Shown here piece by piece: positions 34,000-46,092 of a stretch of 64,000 bases of DNA. How positions within the stretch are numbered: the first letter of the stretch is position 1; each line of letters opens with the position of its first letter. The stretch is from contig JASAND010030276.1 of assembly GCA_030248195.1 (NCBI GenBank), forward strand, positions 20,664-84,663, written 5' to 3'. The translations under genes were made by a program, and so were the position numbers. Source of the DNA: Trissonchulus latispiculum. Lineage: Eukaryota > Nematoda > Enoplea > Enoplida > Ironidae. The notes under the pieces were generated by a model. The model ran no database searches and was not told the origin of the DNA. It saw only the letters and a program-made list of their open reading frames with translations.

Positions 34000-36900
34000 A
34001 TGATGCTGAAGGCAATTGTTGTTTTTGCTTTCATTGTTGCGGCCATGGCTGGCCCGGAGGAGGAGATCGATACGGCAGTGGAGGCTGAGGTCATTGCTGG
34101 AGACACCGCAAGCAGACAGTAGTAGTATAGTAGGAACATTTCATGCCTTACTCCCGGGAGTAAATGACCTTTTGACCTTTCACAATTACGTTATCAATTA
34201 CGCAACTTCTATGTCTAATTAACTTTCCTTGCCGTCCCTCTGTGTTCTTCCCCCGGGCTTGGGACCCGGCGTCGGCCCAAAACCGGACTCCTACTTACCT
34301 AAGCTAATCTCTAAACAATACCTAGTCTAATCTAACCTACCTACCGAATCTATGTACAGTAATCTACCTATATACACTACCTAACCTAGTCCGGCGCATG
34401 CAATATTTTTGTATTTTTTAATAATTTTTGACTTAGTTTTGATCTATATTTTGTTCATTTTTCGTTATTTTTTGTTCAAATCATGTTCATTTTATTCAAC
34501 TCCACTAAATTGCCGACTATTTTACTTGATTTTTGATGGATTTGTACTAACTAAACTTCTGACATAATTTTCGACTTCAAGGGTTTATATACTCTTCGTG
34601 CAGCATCAGGCAATCAGGTTTCATAAAGGTTTTAAAATATTTTACCACCCATAACTTTCTCGTCCCTGGTCCGATCTCAATGAAACGAACACCATTCGAT
34701 TCCTCTCGTCGAGCTCTATAATTCTGGGCCCAACACGCTTAGGTTCTGATAATACACCCCTTCAACCCATTCATTTTCTCTATTCATCTACTCTTTTCGG
34801 TCTTCTCGGTCTCTTTGGTTGCCTTCCCTTCTCTATTAAGTCTTTACTTTGGACTTGAGTCACTCATACTTTACACCGAGCCTACTCTAACCTTACTTTT
34901 CTTACTTTTTATGCATTCCCATGTTTTGTATTGACCTAACTTAAGAGCCAACCTTCCTTATATTGTACACTGAGTCACTCGTTAATTACTCCAAGCCTAC
35001 TCCATTTCATTTAGTTTTCCACGAACTCACCTTCCTACCTTGGCTTTCTGTTGACTGGGTCGCTCCTAAAATACACTGAGCCTACTTTGAGTTTCTTATT
35101 CAACCTACTTCCATCATCTACCTTCCTACCCTACCTTATCATTCACCTTGCCTTCTTCATCTATGGGCCACTCCTAAAATACTCCGAACCTACTCTGACC
35201 TAATATTTTTACCTTTTATATATTCTTACCTCTACCTATCTTGTCTGTCCTAACCTAACCTACCTTACCGTACCTACCTTAGCTTACCGTTCTTATTTTG
35301 TGCTCCGAGTCACTCCAAACCTACTCCGAGCTAACACCGAGTATACACTGAGCATACACCGAGCTTACACCGAACCTACTCCGTACGTAATCCTAATTTA
35401 CTTCGATTCTTACTCCATTTATGTTGTTTTCAGTCAAATCATATTTGTTCCTGTATTCTTCAATTTCCTCAGTCTCTCCAAATTCAGTTTCCCAATGCCA
35501 CACTTTACTTTTATTTTTACGTCTGTATCCAATAATTCTGCTATGGGTCACTCCTACCTATATTGTGCGATCTTCGAAACTTCATAAGGTATTAAACGCA
35601 TTTGCTTGATCTCTACGACTATATATACCTGACCTTCTCCTTTCCCTTGATTTGTATTGCGAGTCACTCAGCCCATGCTTCCTAGCCAAACTTTTCAAGC
35701 ATCAACCTTACCCTAACCTAATCCAATTTTCGACTTAACACATTTCCCAACTAGCTTAGCTTCATACATACTCGAGTCACTACGACCTTACATCAACCAT
35801 ACTCTATGCTTACATTGTCCTGGCATCAATCCATTTCCCACAGCTGACCAACCACCTTCATTTTCCTTATGCGTCACTCCAAACCTACTCTGAACCTGCT
35901 TCGACGCTTTTGATCATTTTTCCAACCTTTGCTTTCAGTTTACCCTCATCTCTTCAACCACCTTAGGTTTGAGTTTCGAGTCACTCCAAATTAGCTCCGA
36001 GTTAACACCAAACCAACACCGAGTATACACCGAGCTCACACGTGCCTTAAGAGCAATGTTTACGTAATGTTGGAGTAATGTTGAAAAATTTCAGAGAACA
36101 ATTTCTGCTTTTATTGATTTCGGTCGATGCTTTTATGTGTTTGTATTTATGTTTGTATGTTTCTATTTTTATTGATTCACAGTACTCGAAGTAAGTCATG
36201 TCCAGATTGGAGAGCCAATTCGACGCGACGACTTCGAGTACTGTGTAAGTAGGAAGTAGGTTGAAGTAGGAAGTAGTAGTGTGGAAGTAGGTTGAATAAG
36301 AAACTCAAAGTAGGCTCAGTGTATTTTAGGAGTGACCCAGTGAACAGAAAGCCAAGGTAGGAAGGTGAGTTCGTGGAAAACTAAATGAAATGGAGTAGGC
36401 TTGGAGTAATTAACGAGTGACTCAGTGTACAATATAAGGAAGGTTGGCTCTTAAGTTAGGTCAATACAAAACATGGGAATGCATAAAAAGTAAGAAAAGT
36501 AAGGTTAGAGTAGGCTCGGTGTAAAGTATGAGTGACTCAAGTCCAAAGTAAAGACTTAATAGAGAAGGGAAGGCAACCAAAGAGACCGAGAAGACCGAAA
36601 AGAGTAGATGAATAGAGAAAATGAATGGGTTGAAGGGGTGTATTATCAGAACCTAAGCGTGTTGGGCCCAGAATTATAGAGCTCGACGAGAGGAATCGAA
36701 TGGTGTTCGTTTCATTGAGATCGGACCAGGGACGAGAAAGTTATGGGTGGTAAAATATTTTAAAACCTTTATGAAACCTGATTGCCTGATGCTGCACGAA
36801 GAGTATATAAACCCTTGAAGTCGAAAATTATGTCAGAAGTTTAGTTAGTACAAATCCATCAAAAATCAAGTAAAATAGTCGGCAATTTAGTGGAGTTGAA

Positions 36901-38915
36901 TAAAATGAACATGATTTGAACAAAAAATAACGAAAAATGAACAAAATATAGATCAAAACTAAGTCAAAAATTATTAAAAAATACAAAAATATTGCATGCG
37001 CCGGACTAGGTTAGGTAGTGTATATAGGTAGATTACTGTACATAGATTCGGTAGGTAGGTTAGATTAGACTAGGTATTGTTTAGAGATTAGCTTAGGTAT
37101 GTAGGAGTCCGGTTTTGGGCCGACACCGGGTCCCAAGCCCGGGGGAAGAACACAGAGGGACGGCAAGGAAAGTTAATTAGACATAGAAGTTGCGTAATTG
37201 ATGACGTAATTGTGAAAGGTCAAAAGGTCATTTACTCCCGGGAGTAAGGGTCGAAACGTGCACACTATACTACTGACAGTTGCCGTATTCCTATAAATCA
37301 TATAAATACTGTTTCTGTGTTTCTACTGCTAGTATATCAGTCACATCAAAGATAAATAATAGGAAGAGTACGACACCATAAGCAAGCAGGCGTGCCTTCC
37401 TAAAAACAATAAGTCTTATGCTTTTATCTTTCGTATAAGACGTTATCACATGAGTGGACAAAATGGCAGTTCGAGAACCTCGCAGCTATTATAAAAATAC
37501 CATTAGATAGGGCTGTATGCAAGTGTTTCTTAACAAAACAATTTGGATAGCACCATTCTAACTTACTTCTAATAACAACCTATTTTATGGACTAAATAAT
37601 TGACACGAGGAAACAAAAGGTAATCCGTTCTTTTTATTCACTTAGCTACACTATTCTTACCACTGATTAATGCCACCCAAGGCCAAATTGGATGCCTTGA
37701 ATGTTACGTTGCTTGTTTTGTGTTTTTGTTAAACACTTTTAAACATGACTGATACAATCTGTACGTTTTTCTCACTATCAACTATCAACCATTGTGTAAA
37801 AACAATCAATCAGTGGTCAGCCGATAATCCATGGAAAACATGAAAAGAAAATAAAGCTTTTCTACCAGACTTTGTTCAAAATTTTATTTTCTATGCTATT
37901 TAGGTGAAGCGTGTGGTGAAGAGAGCAGCTCTGAAACGATCCGACGCCGAGGCTGAGATCGATGCTGCCGTTGAGGCTGAGGTCATCGCTGGAGATACTG
38001 TAAGTAAGAGCTGGAAAGCTAAAAGTTTGATTTCCTGTTTTAAATTTCTCAATGCAGTGTACCCCAAAACTAGGGCGGCAGGACCTGAGTTCCAAATAAT
38101 TAAAATGGTAGAATAATTGATGCAAATGGAAATCAATATGCCTGATTTTAAGGTGAAACGTGTTGTGAAGCGGGCCGTTCTGAAGCGATCCGATGCTGAA
38201 GCAGAGATCGATGCTGCAGTTGAAGCTGAAGCCATCGCTGGAGATACTGTAGGTTGATCACTTTTGTGAATTGAGCGAGTCCTGCAAGTAAGCATAAGAT
38301 TAGCTCAATTTACCATTTGACTACAAATATTATGCCTGAAAAAGTTTTCAGTTTTCTTCAGCTTTAGATATTTTTTATGCTGAGGTCTATACATAGTACA
38401 AAAAGTTTGTCAGGAAGTTAAAGGAAGTTAGAAGAAGATAACAGTTTATTAATGCTTAAAGTTAAGTTAAAGGTAATAGTTAATAGGAAGCATATCAGAG
38501 CATTTCCTTAAGGATATAATCGCTGTATTAGGGTTAGGCCCTTTCAATCTATAAAGCTTATTGGATGCTAGGTGCATAAAGAGAGGTACTACGAGTACTG
38601 ACCGTTGTTGTCGCTCCAAATCATAAATGGAAAAGGGAATCTCAGGGGATTTCGGAGAAATCCACCAAGCGTTAAATAATAAAGGATGCATAATAATAAA
38701 TAAAAATAGCGATAAAATAGTGGAATAACTTTGGTTCAATCCTCCTACAGGCATTTTCAATTTTCCGTTAAAATCTGTAAATTATTTAGGTGAAAAGAGT
38801 CGCGAAGCGGGCTGCCGAATTGAAAAGAGAAGCTCTTGTAAAACGAGTGGTGAAACGCGCTGCTAACATGAAAAGAGAATTGCTTGCTAAGAGAGGAGGA
38901 TATGGTGGTTATTAG
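34000..38915 (+). CDS. Secreted precursor with repeated acidic/dibasic modules (peptide gene 1)
   Basis: Exons 34000-34107, 37904-37999, 38153-38248 and 38790-38915, all phase 0, 141 residues. Exon 1 encodes a signal peptide (MLKAIVVFAFIVAAMA) and the acidic module EIDTAVEAEVIAGDT. Exons 2 and 3 are near-identical 32-residue modules: a basic head (VKRVVKRAALKRSD) then an acidic half (AEAEIDAAVEAEVIAGDT). Exon 4 is basic (VKRVAKRAAELKRE, then VKRVVKRAANMKRE) and ends LLAKRGGYGGY. The many KR/KRE sites suggest secretory-pathway processing into cationic or neuropeptide-like products with acidic spacers; no known family was recognised. Intron 1 needs a GC-AG donor (ACC|gcaagc). Exon 1 begins directly after an acceptor-like ttttag. 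A polyadenylation signal AATAAA lies at 38961-38966. Paralogue: 53800-55746. Confidence 0.7.
34121..37274. mobile_element. 3.15-kb foldback element in intron 1 of peptide gene 1
   Basis: Two arms of about 990 bp (34121-35113 and 36283-37274) are inverted copies with very few differences, so they are young or gene-converted. The 1.17-kb centre holds loosely repeated actccgagcctac/acaccgag sequence and an inner 15-bp inverted pair (36178-36192 with 36231-36245). There is no transposase. The left end is only 13 bases past the end of exon 1. Transcription of the host gene would produce a kilobase-long RNA hairpin. Confidence 0.85.
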
Positions 38916-38960
38916 ACTACCCCTATTAATACCACGAGTTTAATACCATTTTCTTGACAC

Positions 38961-38966
38961 AATAAA
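38961..38966 (+). terminator. Polyadenylation signal AATAAA for peptide gene 1
   Basis: AATAAA lies 45 bases after the TAG stop (38913-38915), at the expected spacing for a short 3' UTR. Confidence 0.6.
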
Positions 38967-39339
38967 GATATGTAATGGAATTGGTAAAATTTGAAGTTAA
39001 AATCTGTTTAAAATGATTAAAACACGGCCAAAATTAGTGAAATCAGTAAAGAAGAATCTCCATGCCATGGATTTGCGAAGAAGATCAAAGATTATCGCTA
39101 CGGAATACGATTAGTAAATGATGTCCAAGCAGTAACCGTGTGAATTGTGTTGTGTTTGCCAAGCCAGAGTTGTCTAGTACTCAATATTAAGGGAAATTCT
39201 TAAATAGGGACCAAGGTTTGCACTCAATTAGGTTAGAAATCCTAGTAGCATTGATGACTTCAAGTGTAATTAAGTTTAAATATCGTGTAACCCACTAACA
39301 ATACTAATCTAGAAGTGTAAACGAAGGGTTAATTCGGTC
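38967..39339. other. Intergenic, nothing recognised
   Basis: AT-rich sequence without a frame or repeat that I can support. Confidence 0.5.
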
Positions 39340-40856
39340 ACCTATCCCCTTATAACCGGAGTTGTCACTCCACTCGACCTTAAACGGCAACATCTTGACA
39401 AACCGTAAAGAACCTTAATGAAAATCAGTGAGTTGTTACTCACCACGAAGGTAAACATCAACAAATGGACCAATCTTAAGCGCATTAATGAGTTGTCACT
39501 CATAACTTAAGCCAAGAATGGCCTTCTTCACCACCTTGTGCGTTTTCCATTGATTAAATACGAAGTACCAGGAAGTCATTGACTTACAATAGAAAATTAC
39601 ATGTTCACTAAGCGGAAATTTGGCCGTAGAAGTGCCTATAAAGTGGAAATGTACGTTAAAAACAACGAATATTGGAAGATGGTTCGACTCTAGGTGTTAA
39701 AATAGCTAGGTACGTAGATGTATGGGCCCAATTAGGGTTAATTAGTATTAATTAGGTAATAATTAGTTAATTTTAACAATTTTGGGTCGAAACATGACTT
39801 GGGCTTATATGAAAGAGAATTTGATGCTGAGTTCAAAAATCCAAACCCGACGTTTTAACTCCAAAAATTAAGAAAGTTATAGTTAAAAATGTTTTTGTTA
39901 AGATTACACTTTTGTTGTGTAATCTTAACACTCCAAAAAGGAGTGTTCTAAAATTGTTTTGTTTTGGTTTGACTTAAGTCAAACCTTTTCCTTCTCTACA
40001 TTCTTTTCTTTCTCCTGTTGGGCCTTTTCTTCCAGGACCCAACAGTTGTCTTCTCCTTGAGCCTTGGCCGAAGACAAAGCCAGCAAAGAGGAAAAGGGAA
40101 ATGTACGTAGTTTTCAGCCCAGGTTATGACAAGAAGGGGGCCGTTGGCCTTTAATAATAATAATATTACATTAATAAGTAGCTAGGAATACGTACGTAGG
40201 CATATACTAGGTAATTATGTAATTTGTAAGTTCTGGAAAATTATACAATTCGCGCAACAATTAGTTAAAGTCCCGAAATTTAATAAAATTGTCCCTTTGG
40301 TTGCGTTTATGTGTTAAAGAAAGTTTCCCAAAATTTTGCTAGAATTCGGGGCCCAAAATATATCAAAAAAGGGTCAGTTGGAGGGCAATAATTCTAAAAT
40401 CTCATTAATATTGACCCTCGGCGGTCAGCTGGCCCGCCTCGCCACTGCGCCCCATATGCAAAAGGTGGCAAGCTTCTAGAAGTTTCCCAGAACCTTCTAG
40501 AAGCTTTGCCTTAAAATCAAAGGAAAATCCGCCTCCAAACTCATTAATGACCTGTCAAACGGGCTGCCAGCAAAACTGTCAGCCCGACCCCAAAATTTCT
40601 TTCTAATCAGTGTTCGCTTGAGTGCAACCGAGAGCGGTTGCTTTTCCCCCCTCCCTTCTAGTGCGTTCTCCAGTGCAGTTGTTACCTGCATGGGGAATCA
40701 AGCGCACTCTCCCTGGTTAGGTTAAAAGAATAGAACTTTTCTAGCCTTCGGGCTAGAAAAGAAACTGAGAAATTAACAGCGAACATTACCGAAATAGGGC
40801 CATATAGGTTTGCTATGCCTGGCCAACAACCAAGAATAAAAATTTAGGATTTAGCG

Positions 40857-41100
40857 GCCATTTTGGCCAATTTTTATGTACTTTTGAGGCCTTTTGGCCA
40901 TATTTTTTATGTACTCTTGAGGCCTTTGGCCATTTTTATGTACGACTTTTGGGCCTTCGGGCCATTTTTTCCATATTTTGTGAGGCCTACAGGCCATTTT
41001 TACACGCACCTTTTTGGGCCGTAGAGCCCCTATTTTTATTAGCATAATTGGGCCAGAGGCCAGTTTTATTTCTCTAGCATGCGTGGGCCTTTGAGCCACC
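40857..41100. repeat. Tandem GGCC-loop-GGCC mini-hairpins
   Basis: Six to seven units spaced roughly 35-45 bases. Each has ggcc, a 3-5 base spacer (tttt, ttt, ttcg, taca and similar) and ggcc or a close variant, followed by attttttatgtactttt-like sequence. The unit decays toward the right. Confidence 0.65.
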
Positions 41101-43201
41101 CTTTAGTTCATTTAATTCAAATGCTTATTCTTATTATTTTATTATTTTAACAACGGGGCAGCTCATGTAAACCCCTCCTTTTCGATGGAGGTCTTGAGAA
41201 TTGTCCCTACTTTTGTTTTTCTGTTTTTATAACCGACACTCTCTTATTATCGAAGTTAGCTGACCTCCGGCCCTGGTTATTTAGTTGTAGTTAATTATTC
41301 CTTTATCTGCACTTTGCGGTCAAGCCACGACCAACCTTTTCTTGTCATTTTTAATAAGGCATTTTTCGCCTAAAATCGGGGTTTGAAGTAGATTGCGGGA
41401 TTATTAAGTGGGGACCCAACCCCTTGAGTCTGAGCTAGAGGGTCCCTTTGCTACGACCCTGGAACGCTAAGCTAGTAATAGGCATAACTACCCCACAGCC
41501 GGCAACTAGGAGTTGCCGGCCATATTGTTTTACCATGGCTTTGTTAAGTCACAAAAACTCACTGTCCATAATTTGTGTGTTTGTTGTAGGTCGGTGCAAA
41601 AAATTAATAGGTCGCTAAAAACACGAAATGAACCTTTAAAACGGAGTTTTCAGAATAATCAACAATTCCAACCTGGTATTTTAAATAATTAATTAATCAA
41701 GCATTTCACGGGGAATGACCGGCTTCCCCATTCGTTAATTTAATTAACTGTGGGTAGTTTGTTCTAGTAAATTACTAGTAGTAATGATTGTTTAGCAATC
41801 ATTACTCACATGGCTTTCTCAACGTTTTAAAAGTTCTTCAAAGTTGTCAAACTTCTACGCTAAAAGTCGAGTTTTAGGACTCTAAAACTCGCAACAGAAT
41901 CTTTATTAAATTCCATTAATATAATAGCTAAGAATTACATTAGAAGGTTACACTAGAATGTGTGTTTGTAGGTCCAGTTAAGGTTATAAACGATCCAATA
42001 AATTTGATTTAGGATGCGTGAATTACCCCTAGGTGTGTGTGTGTGCGTGTGTGATTGAGATTAGTTAGGTAAGTACCTACTTAAGAGGTCGCGTGTTTGT
42101 GAGTGTGTGTGTGAGGTTGTATGAATGGCATTGTATGGTAGGCGTGATTGGTATGAATGACCGTATGTCTGTTGGCATGAGCGTATGCCAGTCTAACTGT
42201 CGTATAAATGATGTTCAAATGCCTAGCTATGTTGTGTCGCAAATGTTAGACAAATGTTGTCTGAATGTCGTATGAATGAGGATTGAGTGCTTACCTATTT
42301 GTGAGATCTGAACAATGTGCAAGTGTCGTATGACGGATGCTACCTAACAAGAGGATTACGATTGTTGAGCACTAGTAGTCAGGAGGTGTGTAAGTACTGT
42401 GCGTGTGTGTAGTATGTGATTGAATAAGTGATTGTCCCAACTAGTAACGAATGTCTGTGTGCACGATCGTGTGAAACACCAGAATTAGTTAGGACTCCTA
42501 TAGTAGGCAGGAAAATAGTAGTGGATAGGGTAGTTCTAAGTTGCAAACTTTGAATGAGTGTTTGGATGTGTGCGAATGCATGGTTATGTAGGAAAATTAG
42601 GTTCAGGCTCAGTTAGTGAACATGCAAGTGAGACTAGGGATCTAGGGTCACGGGGACCCCGCATTAGGTCCTGATTAGCCTGAAAAGGGATATTCCCGAT
42701 TCGTCCGCGTATGCCACTCTTTGTTAAGAGTGCGGACGAATCGCATGAAGGAAATCTCTGCAGTAGTTGATTCTACACAAACGTAGCACATTGCCTGTTC
42801 AAAAACGGTTGTTTTCGCGAGTTCCGTACAAAAAAGTATGAAACCAGTACGTAAGACCAACAATGGAGGTAGTTTTGAAGTTTTCAGTGTCGTTTCTTTT
42901 AGCTTGAGATCACTACATATCAGTCGTACTATTTTTAGTCAGAATAGCTACGTTTAACCTATATTTCGCTTGTAATACAGACAGCTGTCTCCCTGTTAGT
43001 GACCAAATAGTAACAACGGGTATCAGTAAAATCAACAACTCTAGCCAATACTGAGTAGTAATCAACAGTGTGCTTGAAATAAAGGAAATAATAGTTAATT
43101 ACGTAAGTATTATGAACAGTTACTAAAACCATCTTCCAATAGTTGTAAAATTACCAAGGGTCAAGAATGTAACCAGTTTCTGAAGATTGCTGCTGCTGAA
43201 G

Positions 43202-43374
43202 CAGGAAGTTGTTACCTTCCTCGTTTAGGACCCGGGAAATTGAAGGTCCTAAACTTAGCTGTTGCACTTTTGTCAAATCGGCGTGCTAACTCTTTTTAAT
43301 TAGATAATGTTTGTTACAAGCAGGAAGTTGTCACCTTCCTCATTCAGACCTGGAAAACGAAGGGTCCTAGATTC
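43202..43374. repeat. Two 119-bp-spaced copies of a double hairpin
   Basis: gcaggaagttgttaccttcc (43201-43220) and a near copy at 43320-43339 each form a 6-bp hairpin. The first is followed by a 10-bp hairpin (43223-43254) whose equivalent in the second copy (43347-43374) has decayed. The apical AGTTGTYAC is shared with the hairpins at 39358-39503. Confidence 0.6.
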
Positions 43375-44111
43375 AATTACACCTGAACAAAATAATCGTT
43401 AGTACGCGTTTCAAGACAAACAAATATCTACGTGCTTCGAAAGGGCTCAAATTAGCCTCAATCTCACGTTTCCAGTTTGGATTGCACGGAAGCAAGAGGT
43501 GTAAGGCGAAATCATGTCGTAACGACAATTTCTTGCACAAGAGTGCAAGAAATTGTGCGAAAAATGGTACTTCGCCCTAAAATCTACTCTCCATGCAGTG
43601 ATATTGTTAAAACTGCTCCAAGTTACGATATTCCAGCTAAACTTTCAAGTTTTCACAACAAACTCAGGTTTACAAGTCTAATCCGTGATCAGAAAGCCAA
43701 AGCTGTGAGTAATGGTTGCTGGGTTCGAATCCCGCACCTATAACTTGTACTAATGGGTTTTAACCCATTTGATTCAGGTGCGGACGAGCGAGTATCTCCT
43801 GCCTGGATTAGCCGAAATCTGCCTCTGAATTAGTGGATCAATTGAATCAGCCCTTGTGTAGTCGTATAATATTGGAAGGCCGAAGAGCCAGTATCAGACA
43901 GTTGGACTCAGGAACTATTTGGAATCAGACGTTGATTGGACCTCAGAGTAGGTGTTCTTACTGAGTCAGAGATTGACGTAGACTTTTAAAGGCAGGAACG
44001 GTTTTGGAACTGCACTGAATCATCTGTGGGACCTAGAGCCTAAAATCTGAACATTGTGTTATTTTGGAAATTCGAACTTTGTACTTTCTTTTAAACTCAA
44101 ATCAGATCTAA

Positions 44112-44535
44112 AATGTGGCTTACCGCTCTCCTTGTCCTATTGGGTATGGATGGTTCCTGTGATCTATTTTGAGAATTCATACCGAGGTAGAAGCACTAAA
44201 GAAGAGATTAAATCAAAACTTAACCTGTACTAACACCGTAACCGTTACCAGGAAACCCCCAACCGGACCGACCCTTGTATTGTCCCCCCAGGTGACCGAA
44301 CAGCATCCGAAAGTGCTATTGTTACTGGCATTTCGGGCTCACCCACAGACCGGAATCTTGTACTACTAACAACTTTAATCTAGTTAAATTTATCTTTACT
44401 GTAGCTATTGTTATTATTATATTATTGTCCTTGGTAAGGAGGACGGATAAAGAGTTTTAACTTAAAGCACGAGCACAAGCATATAGGGACCGCACAGTAG
44501 TGGTAGATTACGACAAGAGGAGGAAAGAAAGAATC
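44112..44535 (+). pseudogene. Possible broken membrane-protein gene
   Basis: ATG at 44112 opens a hydrophobic, signal-like start (MWLTALLVLLGMDGS) that stops after 19 codons. About 270 bases later another frame encodes a strong membrane-spanning stretch (FIFTVAIVIIILLSLV, about 44395-44442) followed by basic residues and a stop at 44457-44459. More basic codons follow in that frame to a stop at 44533-44535. The order signal, ectodomain, anchor and basic tail suggests a single-pass membrane protein, possibly envelope-like, disrupted by stops and frame changes. No homology was recognised and chance is possible. Confidence 0.2.
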
Positions 44536-46092
44536 AGTAGGTTGAGTTAAAGAGTCAAGACCTTGTCCCTAACAATAATTACTAATTTGGGGTAAACTGA
44601 GTACTGGAAACTCTGGCAAACTATTGTACTGTTTGCTGCTAACTGTATAACCTGTATTGTAAGTTGCCATTTGCACTGTTTGCAGTAATATTATCAATTG
44701 TACGCTCGAACTCACTGTTGTTCTTGTTATAATTAGTTTTGCTATTTGTATCAATAAATTGCAGTGCCTTATAGTCAGTCGTGTGAACTAAGGCACCTAT
44801 CCTGATCAGGACTCTGGAACCATATCTGACCCCTGAACAAGTAAGTGATCATAATCTGACCCCTTGGACCCTACAAAGACAGCAATCAGCGATTTCGGAT
44901 CTTGATTTGTCAATCAAGGTCTATTCACTAGAGTTCATTGTCACTGAACCAAACCACCCTCTGGAAAGCAAGTGTCGACCCAGTGGAAAGCAAGTGTTGC
45001 TGACGACGTCAACGGAGCCTAACCCCTACCAAACGAACTCACGATCAAGACCCCACCCAGGTTGGCCGCAGGGAATTCTCAGTTTTGGACACATCACCTT
45101 CTGAGAATCCGGTGCCTAAGTTTATCGCTACCGATAAACGTGCTGACCTTCCGTGCTTTGAAGTGGTTCTTACCCCGAGCTTGCGTCTTGTTAGACCAAA
45201 ACGGAACAGAAACCCATCGGAAAGAAATTGGAGCCTAATCCTAGCCACTTCATTACAGATATTCAGCTTGAAAGTCAAGTCGCCTTTACTGTCTTACTAT
45301 CCTAGAGACAAACAAAGATAGAAACTATGCATTAATAAGACATGTTAGTGACGCAAAAGAGCCACGTGAGACGCTGGGCACCTAACAACCTATGTAGAAA
45401 ATGATCTAACCTATAATTGGCGATTAGGTTCAATTTCAAGGAGCGGTATCATTTAACCTGATCACTGCACTGCACCGGGGCTACAAATTCAGAAAAATCA
45501 GATAAAAATTGTTCATATATATCGTTCATGAATATATAGTTGCATTTGGATAGACTGAACGCATAAAACAACGCTAGCGCACTGGCACTAGTAATTGTGT
45601 ATGATATAATTATACAAGGCATAAGTTGAGATTGATATCTCAGCATGATTGATTAGCTATTTTATTTTGTAATACTCCCTCTTAGGTCTTAGCTAATTAG
45701 TAGATCAAAATTTCGGCTACAGCTTCCGGTTCCCGGCTCTAAGACCTACGTTAACAACCGAAGTAATGTTAATATAAAAATCAACAATGGTAAAGCTTTA
45801 CTGTGTAAACTTTACTGTAAACAAACTTAAGTGAGGACAAGGATATCCAACTATCCTCTAAAATTCTTTAATGCATGCCAAAATTTCATAAAAACCATAA
45901 AACCATTTCTTATGACCCAAGTACAGCTCCAATTGATCTAACATATTTCAGCTACACAAGATTATGAATCGTTTTGCTTGGCTTACTTTCATTTGTCAGC
46001 TTCAAGTTTTCGTAAAAGCGCCTAGTTTCATAGCTGCTAATAGTTCAGTTTATGTTTGAGCTTACAACCAAACGTTTGATCTACCTACGTCA
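44536..46092. other. Gene-free interval
   Basis: No gene recognised. It contains a hairpin gtgcctta/taaggcac (44764-44771 with 44789-44796) shortly after an AATAAA (about 44753), followed by the 10-bp palindrome cctgatcagg. The combination recalls an LTR R/U5 end, but no matching second copy was found. Confidence 0.4.

Larger units (their letters stand above)
39340..43770. repeat. Gene-poor region with dense short hairpins
   Basis: At least 15 inverted repeats with stems of 5-13 bp and short loops. Examples (span: stem/loop): 39358-39371, 39428-39443 and 39488-39503 (loop TGTC or TGTT); 39898-39928 (12 bp/7); 39927-39947 (8/5); 39966-39985 (20-nt palindrome); 40015-40045; 40046-40077; 40470-40506 (12); 40736-40761 (11 bp, TTCG loop); 41498-41520 (10/3); 41780-41806 (11/5); 41868-41891 (10/4); 42697-42743 (12 bp enclosing a 6-bp hairpin); 43223-43254 (10); 43526-43555 (13 bp, AAGA loop). 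No coding frame of note is present. It could be a structured RNA gene, a hairpin-rich mobile element or a viral relic; unrecognised. Confidence 0.6.

Noticed and set aside
43690..43745. tRNA gene suggested by gggttcgaatcccgc
   Set aside because: The T-arm-like palindrome has no matching box A, D arm or acceptor stem upstream.
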